A DNA stretch of 64,000 bases from assembly GCF_947490405.1 (NCBI RefSeq), contig NZ_CANLGU010000007.1, positions 124,001 to 188,000 of the forward strand, written 5' to 3'. The position numbers and the translations under genes were made by a program. Shown here one piece after another: positions 1 to 7,864 of the stretch; position 1 is the stretch's first letter; each line of letters begins with the position of its first letter. The stretch comes from an uncultured Algibacter sp. Lineage in GTDB: Bacteria; Bacteroidota; Bacteroidia; Flavobacteriales; Flavobacteriaceae. The notes under the pieces were generated by a model. The model was given only the letters and a program-made list of their open reading frames with translations. It did no database searches and had not been told where the DNA came from.

Positions 1-20
1 TTAACTTATAGTTGTCTTTT

Positions 21-53
21 AAAAAAAGGATGCCGTTGCAATCCCTAACGCGG
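21..53 (+). repeat. Fragment of the GCGTTA-ended dispersed repeat (copy 1)
   Basis: Right-hand end of the modular repeat family described at 7050-7150 and elsewhere. It holds the conserved AAAGGATGCCG segment followed by AATCCCTAACGCGG. The left half is not visible here. The rest of positions 1-211 shows no gene I can support. Confidence 0.6.
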
Positions 54-211
54 TCTAGTTTGCTAGCTGTCAGATTAAGTTATAGATTGAATTTCGTTTT
101 TGAAATGGCCGTTTTAACAATGTCGTGTATCATTAGTGGTATTTTTAAACACTAGATTTAGTAAATAAAACCAAATAGAAATCCGTTAGTATATCATAAA
201 CTAGAAATAAA

Positions 212-850
212 TTATATACGGTATTCTGCATTCGTATTTAAATTTCCTGTTATTACATTGTATTCTTTCGGTATTTCTACGCCTTTAAATTCATTAGTCA
301 ACCCGTATAGTATAATCAAAGTAAAAATTATTCCTGTTATTAGAATTCCATATGATTGTTTAACAGGTTCTATACCAAGTATTTTTCTTTTCATTTTTTT
401 TGAATGAACAGCAGAAATATGTCCAAAAAATGAAATTATTGCAAGACTGTAATATGGAATGAAAAACAGACTCAATGGAAACGTATTTAATCCTGCAACA
501 CCAAAATAAAAATTAGTATCCAGATTTAAAATCATTCTTCCAGATAATACTGCACTTAAATGAATAAAAAAGAAAACTGCAAGATAAAGCCCCGTCCAAA
601 TTTGTAATTTTTCAAAAAAACCAGAAGCAATTTTTCTCTTTTTTAAAAATAACTTGACACCTGAAAAAATTTGGATTATAACAGCAAAAAGTAATATGCT
701 TTCTATAATTATATTTCTATAAACAACTCTTAAATCATTCATCATTTCAATATGAGCATTTACTCCCAATAGACTATATAAATGATTTAACAAATGTACT
801 CCAACAAAAAGGGAAATTACCACTCCAGAGAAATAATGTATGCGCTTCAT
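212..850 (-). CDS. Predicted heme-type integral membrane protein, function unknown
   Basis: A 212-residue protein with about five hydrophobic helices (roughly residues 7-28, 48-68, 84-106, 128-150 and 167-186). Histidines lie in or near several helices (H20, H24, H98, and others around 144-149). That pattern, with an Arg shortly after one helix (LSGR), resembles b-type cytochrome membrane anchors such as those of succinate dehydrogenase, but no catalytic partner is adjacent and I do not recognise the family with certainty. It lies 51 nt downstream of the Crp/Fnr regulator on the same strand and may be co-transcribed with it. Heme binding is inferred. Confidence 0.7.
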   Translation of the reverse strand: MKRIHYFSGVVISLFVGVHLLNHLYSLLGVNAHIEMMNDLRVVYRNIIIESILLFAVIIQIFSGVKLFLKKRKIASGFFEKLQIWTGLYLAVFFFIHLSAVLSGRMILNLDTNFYFGVAGLNTFPLSLFFIPYYSLAIISFFGHISAVHSKKMKRKILGIEPVKQSYGILITGIIFTLIILYGLTNEFKGVEIPKEYNVITGNLNTNAEYRI

Positions 851-901
851 TTTTTTTTAAGCAAAAGTCAACTTAAAAATTAAGTTGTCATTTGATTTAT
901 A

Positions 902-1504
902 TCAAATTCGGTTTTTTAAATTCCGAATTCTACTTAATGTTTCGAGTGTAATTCCAATATATGAAGCTATATGTGTTAATGGAACTCTTTGTGTAATATC
1001 TGGCCTAATGGATAAAATATTATCATACTTCTGTTCTGCAGTATGAAATTGCATAGACGAAATTCTTTCCTGTTGTTGTAGCATTGTTTTTGTTACTACT
1101 ATTTTACTTAAACGTTCAAAATCACGATACTCATCAGATAGTTTTTCTATATCTTTTCTTGATATCTCCAATAGTACGGTGTCTTCTAGTAATTCTATAA
1201 AATGTGGACTTGGAATATTGAGAAAAAAGCTATTTATAGAACTAATAAAATCATTATCAAAAGCAAACCAATCAGAAATATCTTTCCCGTCTTTTAAATA
1301 GAACGCTCTTGCACAACCAGAAAATATAAAAAATGTTTTATCAGAGTATTGTCCTTCTCTAACAAGTGTTTCGCCTTTTGATAATGTTAAAACTTTAGAG
1401 GTATTTGATAATTTCTGTTGACATTCAAAAGTCAATTTAGAATATGTCTCGCTAATTCGATTTATTATTTCTTCTTTACTTACTACCATTTCGTAATGAC
1501 GCAT
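902..1504 (-). CDS. Crp/Fnr-family transcriptional regulator
   Basis: A 200-residue protein with the two-part Crp/Fnr layout. A cyclic-nucleotide-binding-like beta-roll spans roughly residues 30-120 (KGETLVREGQYSDKTFFIFSG). A long dimerisation helix follows, then a helix-turn-helix at about 174-193 (PLTHIASYIGITLETLSRI). No FNR-type cysteine cluster is visible, so it is probably not an oxygen-sensing FNR; the effector is unknown. The form is typical of the many Bacteroidota paralogues that regulate a neighbouring gene. The first Met is ATG; Met6 (MVVSKEE) is an equally good alternative start. It may control the membrane protein directly downstream. Confidence 0.88.
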   Translation of the reverse strand: MRHYEMVVSKEEIINRISETYSKLTFECQQKLSNTSKVLTLSKGETLVREGQYSDKTFFIFSGCARAFYLKDGKDISDWFAFDNDFISSINSFFLNIPSPHFIELLEDTVLLEISRKDIEKLSDEYRDFERLSKIVVTKTMLQQQERISSMQFHTAEQKYDNILSIRPDITQRVPLTHIASYIGITLETLSRIRNLKNRI

Positions 1505-1544
1505 AATATATAGGTTAGTTCCATTTTAATGAAACTTATTGTTT

Positions 1545-1579
1545 GTTAAACGAATTTAGCTGAAATGTTTTTCAAAGTC
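1545..1579 (+). repeat. 35-nt conserved block, copy 1 of 3
   Basis: Begins GTTAAACGAA, continues TAGCTGAAA and ends TTTT-CAAAG. The same block, with few changes, occurs at 3131-3165 and 9722-9756, always on the plus strand and next to accessory genes. The first seven bases fit the GTTRRRY core of integron attC sites, but no convincing left partner is seen for this copy. Confidence 0.5.
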
Positions 1580-1628
1580 AAATAATACAACAATTTCTAA
1601 GTATTACTCAAGTTATAAAAGCGTTTTT

Positions 1629-1735
1629 GGGCGTTACCCTAAGCGAGTTACTATTCATGCAATTTTATTTAATTATTTAATTCATGAACATAAATGTTTC
1701 GCTATATCTTTTTGAGAAGCGGTCCTGAACTAGTT
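1629..1735 (+). repeat. Dispersed GCGTTA-ended repeat (copy 2, chimeric)
   Basis: The left end GGGCGTTACCCT is intact, and CGCTATATCTTTTTGAGAAGC is recognisable further right. The expected right end is replaced by GGTCCTGAAC-TAGTTT-AGAAATCTC, which matches the right half of the GTCATCNTGAAC...ATCTC palindrome family (compare 58172-58200). An internal AT-rich inverted repeat (TTCATG near 1654, matching arm near 1680) sits in the middle. Confidence 0.5.
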
Positions 1736-1862
1736 TAGAAATCTCTTTGAAAAATAGCAGCAACTCAAAAAAAATATATTTAGCGTACTTAGTTAATACA
1801 CATAGAATTCTCGGTTTAGCACAAACGCACTATGCTTTTTATACCTTGTTAGCTGGTGTAAT

Positions 1863-2207
1863 TTATTTCAAGTTTTGATTACTCCATTCCATTATCGAAG
1901 TCAAATTTTCTTTCAAAGATTTTCCTTTATTAGTCAATCGATATTCAACTTTTGGCGGAATTATTGGGTAAGATTTTCTATTAATGATATCTAATTTTTC
2001 CAAATCTTTTAATTGTTGAGATAACATTTTTTGACTAATTCCATCAATAGCTTTATCTAATTCATTAAATCGCATTACTTCGTTTAAAAGTAAAAGCCAG
2101 ATAATTACAGGTTTCCATTTTCCTCCAATTTGTTCCATAAATATGGTTATTGGACATTCCTTAGCTTGTTGGTATTTTTTTTGAATTATTTTTTCTCCTG
2201 TTTTCAT
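1863..2207 (-). CDS. HxlR-family winged-helix transcriptional regulator
   Basis: A 114-residue single-domain regulator. It has the signature of the family: CPI near residue 18, GGKWKPVIIWLL at about 28-39, the recognition region SQKMLSQQLKDLEK, and the wing PPKVEYRLTNKGKSL. Family members usually sense redox or electrophiles and regulate a divergently transcribed oxidoreductase. Here the SDR gene starts 101 bp away on the opposite strand with a perfect palindrome between them, so control of that gene is a reasonable inference. The ATG start is well placed at the domain's N-terminus. Confidence 0.9.
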   Translation of the reverse strand: MKTGEKIIQKKYQQAKECPITIFMEQIGGKWKPVIIWLLLLNEVMRFNELDKAIDGISQKMLSQQLKDLEKLDIINRKSYPIIPPKVEYRLTNKGKSLKENLTSIMEWSNQNLK

Positions 2208-2240
2208 AATAATTTAGGTTTTCCAACTTTATGGTTAGTT

Positions 2241-2258
2241 ACTTACTAAAAAGTAAGT
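2241..2258. promoter_or_regulatory. Candidate HxlR operator
   Basis: Perfect inverted repeat ACTTACT-AAAA-AGTAAGT in the HxlR/SDR divergent intergenic region. It lies directly upstream of a possible SDR promoter (TTG at 2261-2263, then after 20 nt CAAATTTG at 2284-2291, close to the Bacteroidota -7 box TAnnTTTG). Symmetry and position fit the binding site of a dimeric winged-helix regulator; binding itself is inferred. Confidence 0.5.
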
Positions 2259-2308
2259 ACTTGTTAAATATATAGTTATTTGTCAAATTTGCAAAAAGGA
2301 ATCGTAAT

Positions 2309-3046
2309 ATGAATAAACAAATAATTGTAATTACAGGAGGAACAACAGGAATTGGGTTTGCTTGTGCTGAATATCTATTAAGTTTAAATTATACAGTAGT
2401 GATAACAGGAAGAACTAAAGAAAATTTAGATACCGCTGTTCTTAAATTAGGTAAAAACTGTGTTGGAATTTTATCCGATACGTCTTCGTTAAGTGATATT
2501 GATGAATTAGTGTTAAAGGTTAAAAGTCAGTTTGGGAAAATTGATGGGTTATTTATAAATGCAGGAATTTTTAAAGCATCTAATTTTGAAGAAACTTCTG
2601 AAGAATTGTTTGATGAAACAATGAATACTAATTTTAAAGGTGCATTTTTTACAATCCAAAAGTTTATATCAATCTTGAAAAACCCATCAAGCATTGTTTT
2701 AAATACTTCAATTGTTGTTTTTAAATCTTTTGTAAACACAAGTGTTTATACGGCAAGTAAATCAGCTTTGGAAAGTATAGCGAAAGTTTTAAATTTAGAA
2801 CTAGCTGATAGAGGTATTAGAATCAATATTGTTAGTCCTGGGGTAACTGAAAGTCCAATTCAGAAAAAGTCAGGAATGAGTGATGAAGCAATTAATAATT
2901 TATTAGAGCATTTTTCGTCAACATCTCCGATTGGAAGAATTGTTCAACCAACAGATATAGCTCCAATTGTCGAATTTCTAATTTCAAATAAGTCTCAAGT
3001 CTTAAGAAATGAGAAAATTATTGTTGATGGAGGAACAACACTTTAA
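2309..3046 (+). CDS. Short-chain dehydrogenase/reductase (SDR)
   Basis: A 245-residue classical SDR. The NAD(P)-binding motif TGGTTGIG spans residues 9-16, the strand motif NAG is at 84-86, and the catalytic set Ser134, Tyr147 and Lys151 (VYTASKSA) is complete. The C-terminal GG motif of FabG-like enzymes is present (IVDGGTTL). An Arg (GRT, residue 35) after the second strand suggests NADP(H) preference, and the substrate is unknown. It is transcribed away from the HxlR regulator and is probably its target, a common arrangement for quinone or aldehyde reductases. Confidence 0.9.
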   Translation: MNKQIIVITGGTTGIGFACAEYLLSLNYTVVITGRTKENLDTAVLKLGKNCVGILSDTSSLSDIDELVLKVKSQFGKIDGLFINAGIFKASNFEETSEELFDETMNTNFKGAFFTIQKFISILKNPSSIVLNTSIVVFKSFVNTSVYTASKSALESIAKVLNLELADRGIRINIVSPGVTESPIQKKSGMSDEAINNLLEHFSSTSPIGRIVQPTDIAPIVEFLISNKSQVLRNEKIIVDGGTTL

Positions 3047-3080
3047 CAATTAAAAGGTAATGATTTTTCGGGTGGGTTAT

Positions 3081-3137
3081 GCTCTAACCAATGCATAGAT
3101 AAGTATCCGTTTCAATGAAACTTATCTATTGTTGAAC
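3081..3137. repeat. Imperfect long hairpin resembling an integron attC site
   Basis: Starts GCTCTAAC and ends GTTGAAC (a match to the attC core GTTRRRY). The arms pair as CAAT-(gc)-ATAGATAAG with CTTATCTATTG, plus an inner GTTTC/GAAAC stem, leaving extra unpaired bases on one arm as in attC sites. It lies 35 nt after the SDR stop codon. The left core matches the RYYYAAC consensus only in CTAAC, and no integrase is present, so the identification is tentative. Confidence 0.35.
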
Positions 3138-3165
3138 GAAATTAGCTGAAATTTTTTACAAAGTT
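3131..3165 (+). repeat. 35-nt conserved block, copy 2 of 3
   Basis: Begins GTTGAACGAA and continues TAGCTGAAA-TTTTTTACAAAG. Together with the copy at 1545 it brackets the HxlR/SDR gene pair in direct orientation. Confidence 0.5.
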
Positions 3166-3218
3166 AAATCATAATTTAAGCTATACTTACTAGTCTAAAT
3201 GGAAGATGTTGCATATAA

Positions 3219-3665
3219 TTACCGCATAGGGCGTTTCAATTGTTCCTTAACCCGATCAAACGATTTTTTACTGGCACGTTCCCAACGGTAAATGGTGTAT
3301 TTCTTATCCTTGTTTGCTTCTTGTTTGGCTTCTTTATCTCTTAATTCCTTTACCCAATTAAAGCGTTTTTTAGTAATAGAAATCACCAAATCATCACCAC
3401 AACCTAAAGCCTCTAAGGCATTTAAAGCAGCTATAGATACATTTTGTACACTATCATTTATAGCATGTAATAATACAGGAACAGAAGAACATTGTCCTGC
3501 ATGCTCTAAAGCCTCTGCAGCTAATTTTCTAGTATTGTAGTTACCATGTTTTAATGCATACTCTAATTTAAGTACATCCTTAGTATCCATCCAAAGAGCA
3601 ATGTCGTTTTCAGATGGCTGACGTACTTTTAATTTAAAGAGTAAATATGTAATGTTGTGTAACAT
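3219..3665 (-). CDS. Small HEAT-repeat-like protein
   Basis: 148 residues, no signal peptide. The central part (about residues 35-95) contains two or three helical repeats of HEAT/PBS-lyase type (TRKLAAEALEHAG..., NVSIAALNALEALG). A basic, lysine/arginine-rich C-terminus follows (KKRFNWVKELRDKEAKQ and similar). HEAT-type repeats act as protein-binding scaffolds; no enzymatic motif is seen. It has its own position between an accessory region and the phospholipase-D gene, and there is no operon evidence. Confidence 0.7.
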   Translation of the reverse strand: MLHNITYLLFKLKVRQPSENDIALWMDTKDVLKLEYALKHGNYNTRKLAAEALEHAGQCSSVPVLLHAINDSVQNVSIAALNALEALGCGDDLVISITKKRFNWVKELRDKEAKQEANKDKKYTIYRWERASKKSFDRVKEQLKRPMR

Positions 3666-3856
3666 GGATTATGGTTGTTAACTATTATATATGTATATAA
3701 TATTATTAAATTGTTACACACTAAATTATGACGTGGATTACTCTTAAAAACTTAAACAAAGTAAATTGTGTTTTAGTTTAAGTTGTAAAAGCTAAAATTT
3801 AATCGTTGTATTTATGTTGAGAGGTTGCCACGTTTTATTAGTTATTTTAAGGGAAC

Positions 3857-5395
3857 TTATAAAATAGCTTTAGGAATTACTTTTCTTGTCCACGTTTTTA
3901 AACGTTTATAGTTGCTTACTTCAGAATCCGGATTAAAGTCTAAGGTGGTTTCCCATGAGTTTTCAGGTTTAAACTCAATTTCCATAATTTTTAAAACACT
4001 TTTAGAAATTTTTTCAGAATCAACTACCACAATACATTCTGTATTTAAGTTTGCACTTCTAGGGTCTAGATTAAAGGTTCCAATTACAGTTGTTTCTCCG
4101 TCAATAACCATAGATTTTGCATGAAGTCCAAAAATAGGTGTATACTCCAACTCTTCCTGTAGTTCTCCAGTCATTATTTTTTTTCGTGCTTCAGCATCGG
4201 GTTTAAATTCAAAAATTCTAACGCCCGTTCTTAGTAATGTTTCCCTATCCGATTGGTAACTACTAAAAGCCTCAACATTATCTGTAGAAGCTAAACTATT
4301 AGTAAGTATTCTGATTTTAACACCACGATTTACAGCGTTCTCAAATAAATCTTGACTAGCTTTTGAAGTAATTAAATAAGGCGTTTGTATATCAATAGAC
4401 GATTTGGCATTATTAACTAAATCTACCAAAGCAGAAGTAGAAATACCACCTCCAAATAGACTAGATGGGTTATCGTTTTTTCCAGGTAAATCAGAAATAA
4501 AATAAATGTCGTCTAGCCAAACTAAACCACCAGAATTTTTAATGGCATTAAATGTTTCTGGTAAATTCTCAATACGCTTTCTTACTTGAGGCCAGAAATT
4601 TTCTGGATTACAAGCATATTCATGGAGTTTGTTAAACCTATTTTTATCATTTAAGTTTTCAGGTTCATCTTTAATTACATCTGTAACATCTTCACTTAGT
4701 TCGCTATTCCAAAACGTTTCAAACGATGTTTTTACAGATTTAGATTCCTTACCTATTAAAAGAATGTCTCTATCTCTAAAATTATATTCATGGTCGTAAT
4801 CAAAATACTCATTTGCTATATTTCTTCCGCCGGTAATAACAACTTGGTCATCAACAATAAAAGTTTTATTATGCATGCGTTGGTTGGCTGATACAAAGTT
4901 TGTTGCAAATTTTCCGATTTTCTGGAAGATGTTTTTTCCTAGGTTAACTCCAGGATTATATATTTTAACCGAAATATTTTCATGAGAATTAAAGATTAGT
5001 ATATCTGAAGCTTTTGCATCCACCATAATATCGTCAACCAGGACACGAACTTTAACACCTCTGTTTGCTGCTCTTACCAAATAATCGCAAGCAATAAGAC
5101 CAACATTGTCTGTTGAAAATATAAAGTATTGAATATCTATAGTTTTTTCAGCATATTCCGTTAACCACGCTCTGGCAACCATAGAACCACTACCATCTTC
5201 AAGTACATAAACTCCAGTCTTATTTTCCAATACATCAGAGAACTCCTCTAGTTCTTTAGAAAGTGATACGCTATCGTCTCTTTTAATTTTTGAACAAAAA
5301 TCGGTTTCTTTCATTGAAGTTTTTTTATACTTACAAGATGTTAAAACAATAAATGAAACAAGAAGGATACTATTAAATTTTAATAGAGCATTCAT
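3857..5395 (-). CDS. Phospholipase-D-superfamily lipoprotein (cardiolipin-synthase-like)
   Basis: 512 residues. The N-terminus is a lipoprotein signal with lipobox VLTS-C (Cys21). Two complete HKD motifs of the PLD superfamily are present: H175-K177-D182 (MHNKTFIVDD) and H425-K427-D432 (LHAKSMVIDG), each followed by the usual G-x-x-N and N-x-D segments. Family members make or hydrolyse phosphodiester bonds in phospholipids. The protein resembles YmdC/ClsC-type cardiolipin synthases, but the lipid anchor places it at an envelope membrane facing the periplasm. It starts 5 nt after coaD on the same strand, so it is probably co-transcribed with ddl and coaD. Confidence 0.85.
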   Translation of the reverse strand: MNALLKFNSILLVSFIVLTSCKYKKTSMKETDFCSKIKRDDSVSLSKELEEFSDVLENKTGVYVLEDGSGSMVARAWLTEYAEKTIDIQYFIFSTDNVGLIACDYLVRAANRGVKVRVLVDDIMVDAKASDILIFNSHENISVKIYNPGVNLGKNIFQKIGKFATNFVSANQRMHNKTFIVDDQVVITGGRNIANEYFDYDHEYNFRDRDILLIGKESKSVKTSFETFWNSELSEDVTDVIKDEPENLNDKNRFNKLHEYACNPENFWPQVRKRIENLPETFNAIKNSGGLVWLDDIYFISDLPGKNDNPSSLFGGGISTSALVDLVNNAKSSIDIQTPYLITSKASQDLFENAVNRGVKIRILTNSLASTDNVEAFSSYQSDRETLLRTGVRIFEFKPDAEARKKIMTGELQEELEYTPIFGLHAKSMVIDGETTVIGTFNLDPRSANLNTECIVVVDSEKISKSVLKIMEIEFKPENSWETTLDFNPDSEVSNYKRLKTWTRKVIPKAIL

Positions 5396-5400
5396 GAAAA

Positions 5401-5859
5401 TTATGGTTTCACTCTAACGCTATCCGGAACCAACTTAGTATAATCGCCATTATTTCTAATCACATCACGCACAATTGAAGAGGCGATGTATGACGTATCT
5501 GCTGAAGTTAGAAGGAATATAGTTTCAATTGGCGCTAAATCTCTGTTAGTGTGCGCAATAGCCTTTTCAAATTCAAAATCTGCTGGATTTCTTAAGCCTC
5601 TTAATATGAATTCTACGTTGTTTTTTTGGCAAAAGTCAACAGTAAGTCCTTTATAGGTTACCACTTTTACTTTGGGCTCATCTTTAAAAGCATCAATAAT
5701 AAATTGCTGACGCTCATCTAATGAAAACATGTATTTTTTGGATGCGTTTATACCAATTGCTACGATAATTTCATCAAAAAGTGTAATACCACGTTTAATG
5801 ATATCGTAATGGCCTAATGTTAGTGGGTCGAAAGACCCTGGGAAAATAGCACGTTTCAT
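5401..5859 (-). CDS. coaD: Pantetheine-phosphate adenylyltransferase
   Basis: A 152-residue enzyme of coenzyme A synthesis (4'-phosphopantetheine plus ATP to dephospho-CoA). The nucleotidyltransferase motif GSFDPLTLGH (H17) and the second ATP-contact region (ASSIVRDVIR near residues 128-137) are present, as is the substrate-binding FILRGLRNPADFEFE. The length is slightly below that of E. coli CoaD. It is followed 5 nt later by the PLD lipoprotein and preceded by ddl with about 95 nt between. That gap contains a short repeat-like segment (CCCTCTTAATCTCC, then GGGGAGAAG). Confidence 0.95.
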   Translation of the reverse strand: MKRAIFPGSFDPLTLGHYDIIKRGITLFDEIIVAIGINASKKYMFSLDERQQFIIDAFKDEPKVKVVTYKGLTVDFCQKNNVEFILRGLRNPADFEFEKAIAHTNRDLAPIETIFLLTSADTSYIASSIVRDVIRNNGDYTKLVPDSVRVKP

Positions 5860-5953
5860 AAAAAATCCCTCTTAATCTCCTTTAAGGGGAGAAGTTTAGT
5901 ACTCAAATATACAAATCTTTAATTAGGTATTTTGTTATCTTTTGTTGTAGGGA

Positions 5954-6934
5954 TTAAGTGAGGCTTCTCAAAGCCTCCTCAATAGCATTATCAAACAAAT
6001 CAGCTAATGAAATACCAGCTACAGCAGCCTGTTGCGGCAAAATACTTGCTTTGGTTAACCCCGGAACAGTATTCATTTCTAGTAAATGAGGATCACCATC
6101 TTTAAAAATAAATTCGCTTCTACTAAAGCCTTTCATTTTTAAAACTTCGTATACTTTTTTAGCTTCTTTGTTTACCTTATTTTCTTGTTCTTTGGTAAGT
6201 CTTGCTGGTGTAATTTCTTGAGATTTACCTTCGTATTTAGCTTCATAATCAAAGAAATCGTTTTCTGAAACAATTTCTGTGATGGGTAATACTTTGGTTT
6301 TGCCTTTATAAGTTATTACACCAACCGATACTTCTATACCATCTAAAAACGATTCGATAATAATCTCATCATCTTCTTTGAAAGCCACTTTAATGGCATT
6401 TTGTAAGTCTTCTTGTTTATGTACTTTGCTAACTCCAAAACTACTTCCAGCTTTATTGGCTTTTACAAAACATGGTAAACCTACTTTGGCAACAATATCG
6501 GTTTCATTAATAGTATCACCTAGGTTTAAGAAATATGATTCGGCAGTTTTTATACCGTAAGGTTTTAAAACACTTAAACAGTCTCTTTTGTTGAAGGTTA
6601 TTGCCGCTTGATACATGTTACAACTTGTATGCGGAATCTCTAATAGTTCTAAATAACTTTGCATAAAACCATCTTCTCCTGGGGAGCCATGAATGGCATT
6701 AAATACACAATCAAAAGTAATTTTAAAACTATCAATGTTTATTGAAAAATCGTTTTTATCAATAGGGAATTCATCGGCTTCATCGTTTACATATACCCAC
6801 TTATTTTTAAAAATATGAATGCGATATGGTGTGTATTTTGAGCGGTCTAGGGTTTCGTAAACCACGTTTCCGCTGGTTAATGAGATTTTGTATTCGCTGG
6901 AATACCCACCCATGATGATGGCAATATTTTTCAT
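5954..6934 (-). CDS. ddl: D-alanine--D-alanine ligase
   Basis: ATP-grasp ligase that makes the D-Ala-D-Ala dipeptide for peptidoglycan. Visible features are the N-terminal IIMGGYSSEYKISL, HGSPGEDG, the ATP-grasp lysine region (VKANKAGSSFGV), EVSVGV, and the Mg-binding end SRSEFIFKDG...LLEMNTVPG. I place the start at the ATG at 6934 (MKNIAIIMGG). A GTG at 6958 would add eight residues upstream of the conserved beta strand, with no support. This gives 326 residues, normal for the family. Confidence 0.94.
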   Translation of the reverse strand: MKNIAIIMGGYSSEYKISLTSGNVVYETLDRSKYTPYRIHIFKNKWVYVNDEADEFPIDKNDFSINIDSFKITFDCVFNAIHGSPGEDGFMQSYLELLEIPHTSCNMYQAAITFNKRDCLSVLKPYGIKTAESYFLNLGDTINETDIVAKVGLPCFVKANKAGSSFGVSKVHKQEDLQNAIKVAFKEDDEIIIESFLDGIEVSVGVITYKGKTKVLPITEIVSENDFFDYEAKYEGKSQEITPARLTKEQENKVNKEAKKVYEVLKMKGFSRSEFIFKDGDPHLLEMNTVPGLTKASILPQQAAVAGISLADLFDNAIEEALRSLT

Positions 6935-7049
6935 TAATTTTATTTTTGTTATTCCCACGCAGTAGGGAATCTTTTTTTATTTATAATAGCTTTTTTAAAG
7001 GTTATAAACACGAATTTTTGTGTGATAAGTTTAATTTTATTTCTGCACC

Positions 7050-7150
7050 GCGTTAGGGATTGCAGAGGAAAGCCCACAGCCCGATACCGATAATTATCGG
7101 GAGAGGTGCGAGGACTTGTAACGTAAAGCCCGACCCTTGTGGTAACGCCC
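7050..7150 (-). repeat. Dispersed GCGTTA-ended repeat (copy 3, subtype B)
   Basis: In its own orientation it runs from GGGCGTTACC, through GGGTCGGGCTTT, CAAGTCCTCGC, an internal hairpin (CCCGATAATTATCGG) and TGTGGGCTTTCCTCTGC, to AATCCCTAACGCGG. The copy at 58259-58353 shares the CAAGTCCTCGC and TGTGGGCTTTCCTCTGC modules but has a different central hairpin. Confidence 0.75.
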
Positions 7151-7304
7151 AAAATATTAAAACCTAAAACAAATTACCGTTTGTTTGCAATCTAAAAGGC
7201 AACAATAAAACGTATGTATTTATAGTTAAGCTAAAATATCATATATCTTGCAAAAGAAAAAACAGTTCGGTTTTTATATATTTGCCTAATTCAAAATTCT
7301 TTAA

Positions 7305-7862
7305 ATGAGTATTGTAAAATTTCTAACCAGTAAGACCTTTTTAAAACAAATTTTATTGGCTGTAGTGAGTGTAGTTGTTTTGTGTTTTTTAGCATTGCAG
7401 TGGTTAAGTAGTACAACCAATCATGGCGATTTTGAGACGGTACCAGATTTAAAAGGAAAATCGATAAGCGTTGCCGAGGTGGAATTGAAAGACAATAATC
7501 TGATAATGAAAATTCAAGATTCGGCTAATTATAACCCTGATTATCCTAAATTCTCGGTAATTGAGCAAGAGCCATTGGCTGGATCAAAGGTTAAGGAAGA
7601 TAGGAAAATATATATTACGCTTAACCCTTCTGGTTACCGAAAAATGAATATTCCTGCGGGCCTTATAGACCAAACGTTTAGGCAAGTAAAACCCACTTTA
7701 GAGGCTTTAGGTTTTAAAGTTGGTAAGGTTACTTATGTAGACAATATTGGTAAGGACATGGTTTTAAAACTCACCCACAAAGGAAAAACACTTAATGCTG
7801 GCGATAAACTTGCCAAAACTTCTGTGATAGATTTAGTACTTGGTAATGGTAACAGACCATAA
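7305..7862 (+). CDS. PASTA-domain membrane protein
   Basis: 185 residues: a short cytoplasmic N-terminus, one transmembrane helix (about 15-35), then PASTA-type repeats (VPDLKGKSISVAEVELKDNNL at about 46-66, and a second at about 115-183). PASTA domains bind peptidoglycan fragments or serve as periplasmic interaction modules. Unlike the Gram-positive versions there is no kinase or transpeptidase domain. It sits 2 nt before rluD on the same strand; in Flavobacteriaceae such a gene is commonly found near ddl, coaD and rluD, consistent with a cell-wall role. The exact function is unknown. Confidence 0.88.
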   Translation: MSIVKFLTSKTFLKQILLAVVSVVVLCFLALQWLSSTTNHGDFETVPDLKGKSISVAEVELKDNNLIMKIQDSANYNPDYPKFSVIEQEPLAGSKVKEDRKIYITLNPSGYRKMNIPAGLIDQTFRQVKPTLEALGFKVGKVTYVDNIGKDMVLKLTHKGKTLNAGDKLAKTSVIDLVLGNGNRP

Positions 7863-7864
7863 TT

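Larger units (their letters stand above)
1505..1862. other. Gene-poor spacer between two accessory genes
   Basis: 358 bases without a credible ORF. From left to right it holds a hairpin (AGTT-CATT/AATG-AACT, about 1517-1537), a 35-nt block at 1545-1579 also found at 3131 and 9722, a divergent copy of the dispersed GCGTTA repeat at 1629-1735, and a segment ending CTTGTTAGCTGG just beyond the HxlR gene stop. It reads as a cassette junction rather than a regulatory region. Confidence 0.5.
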
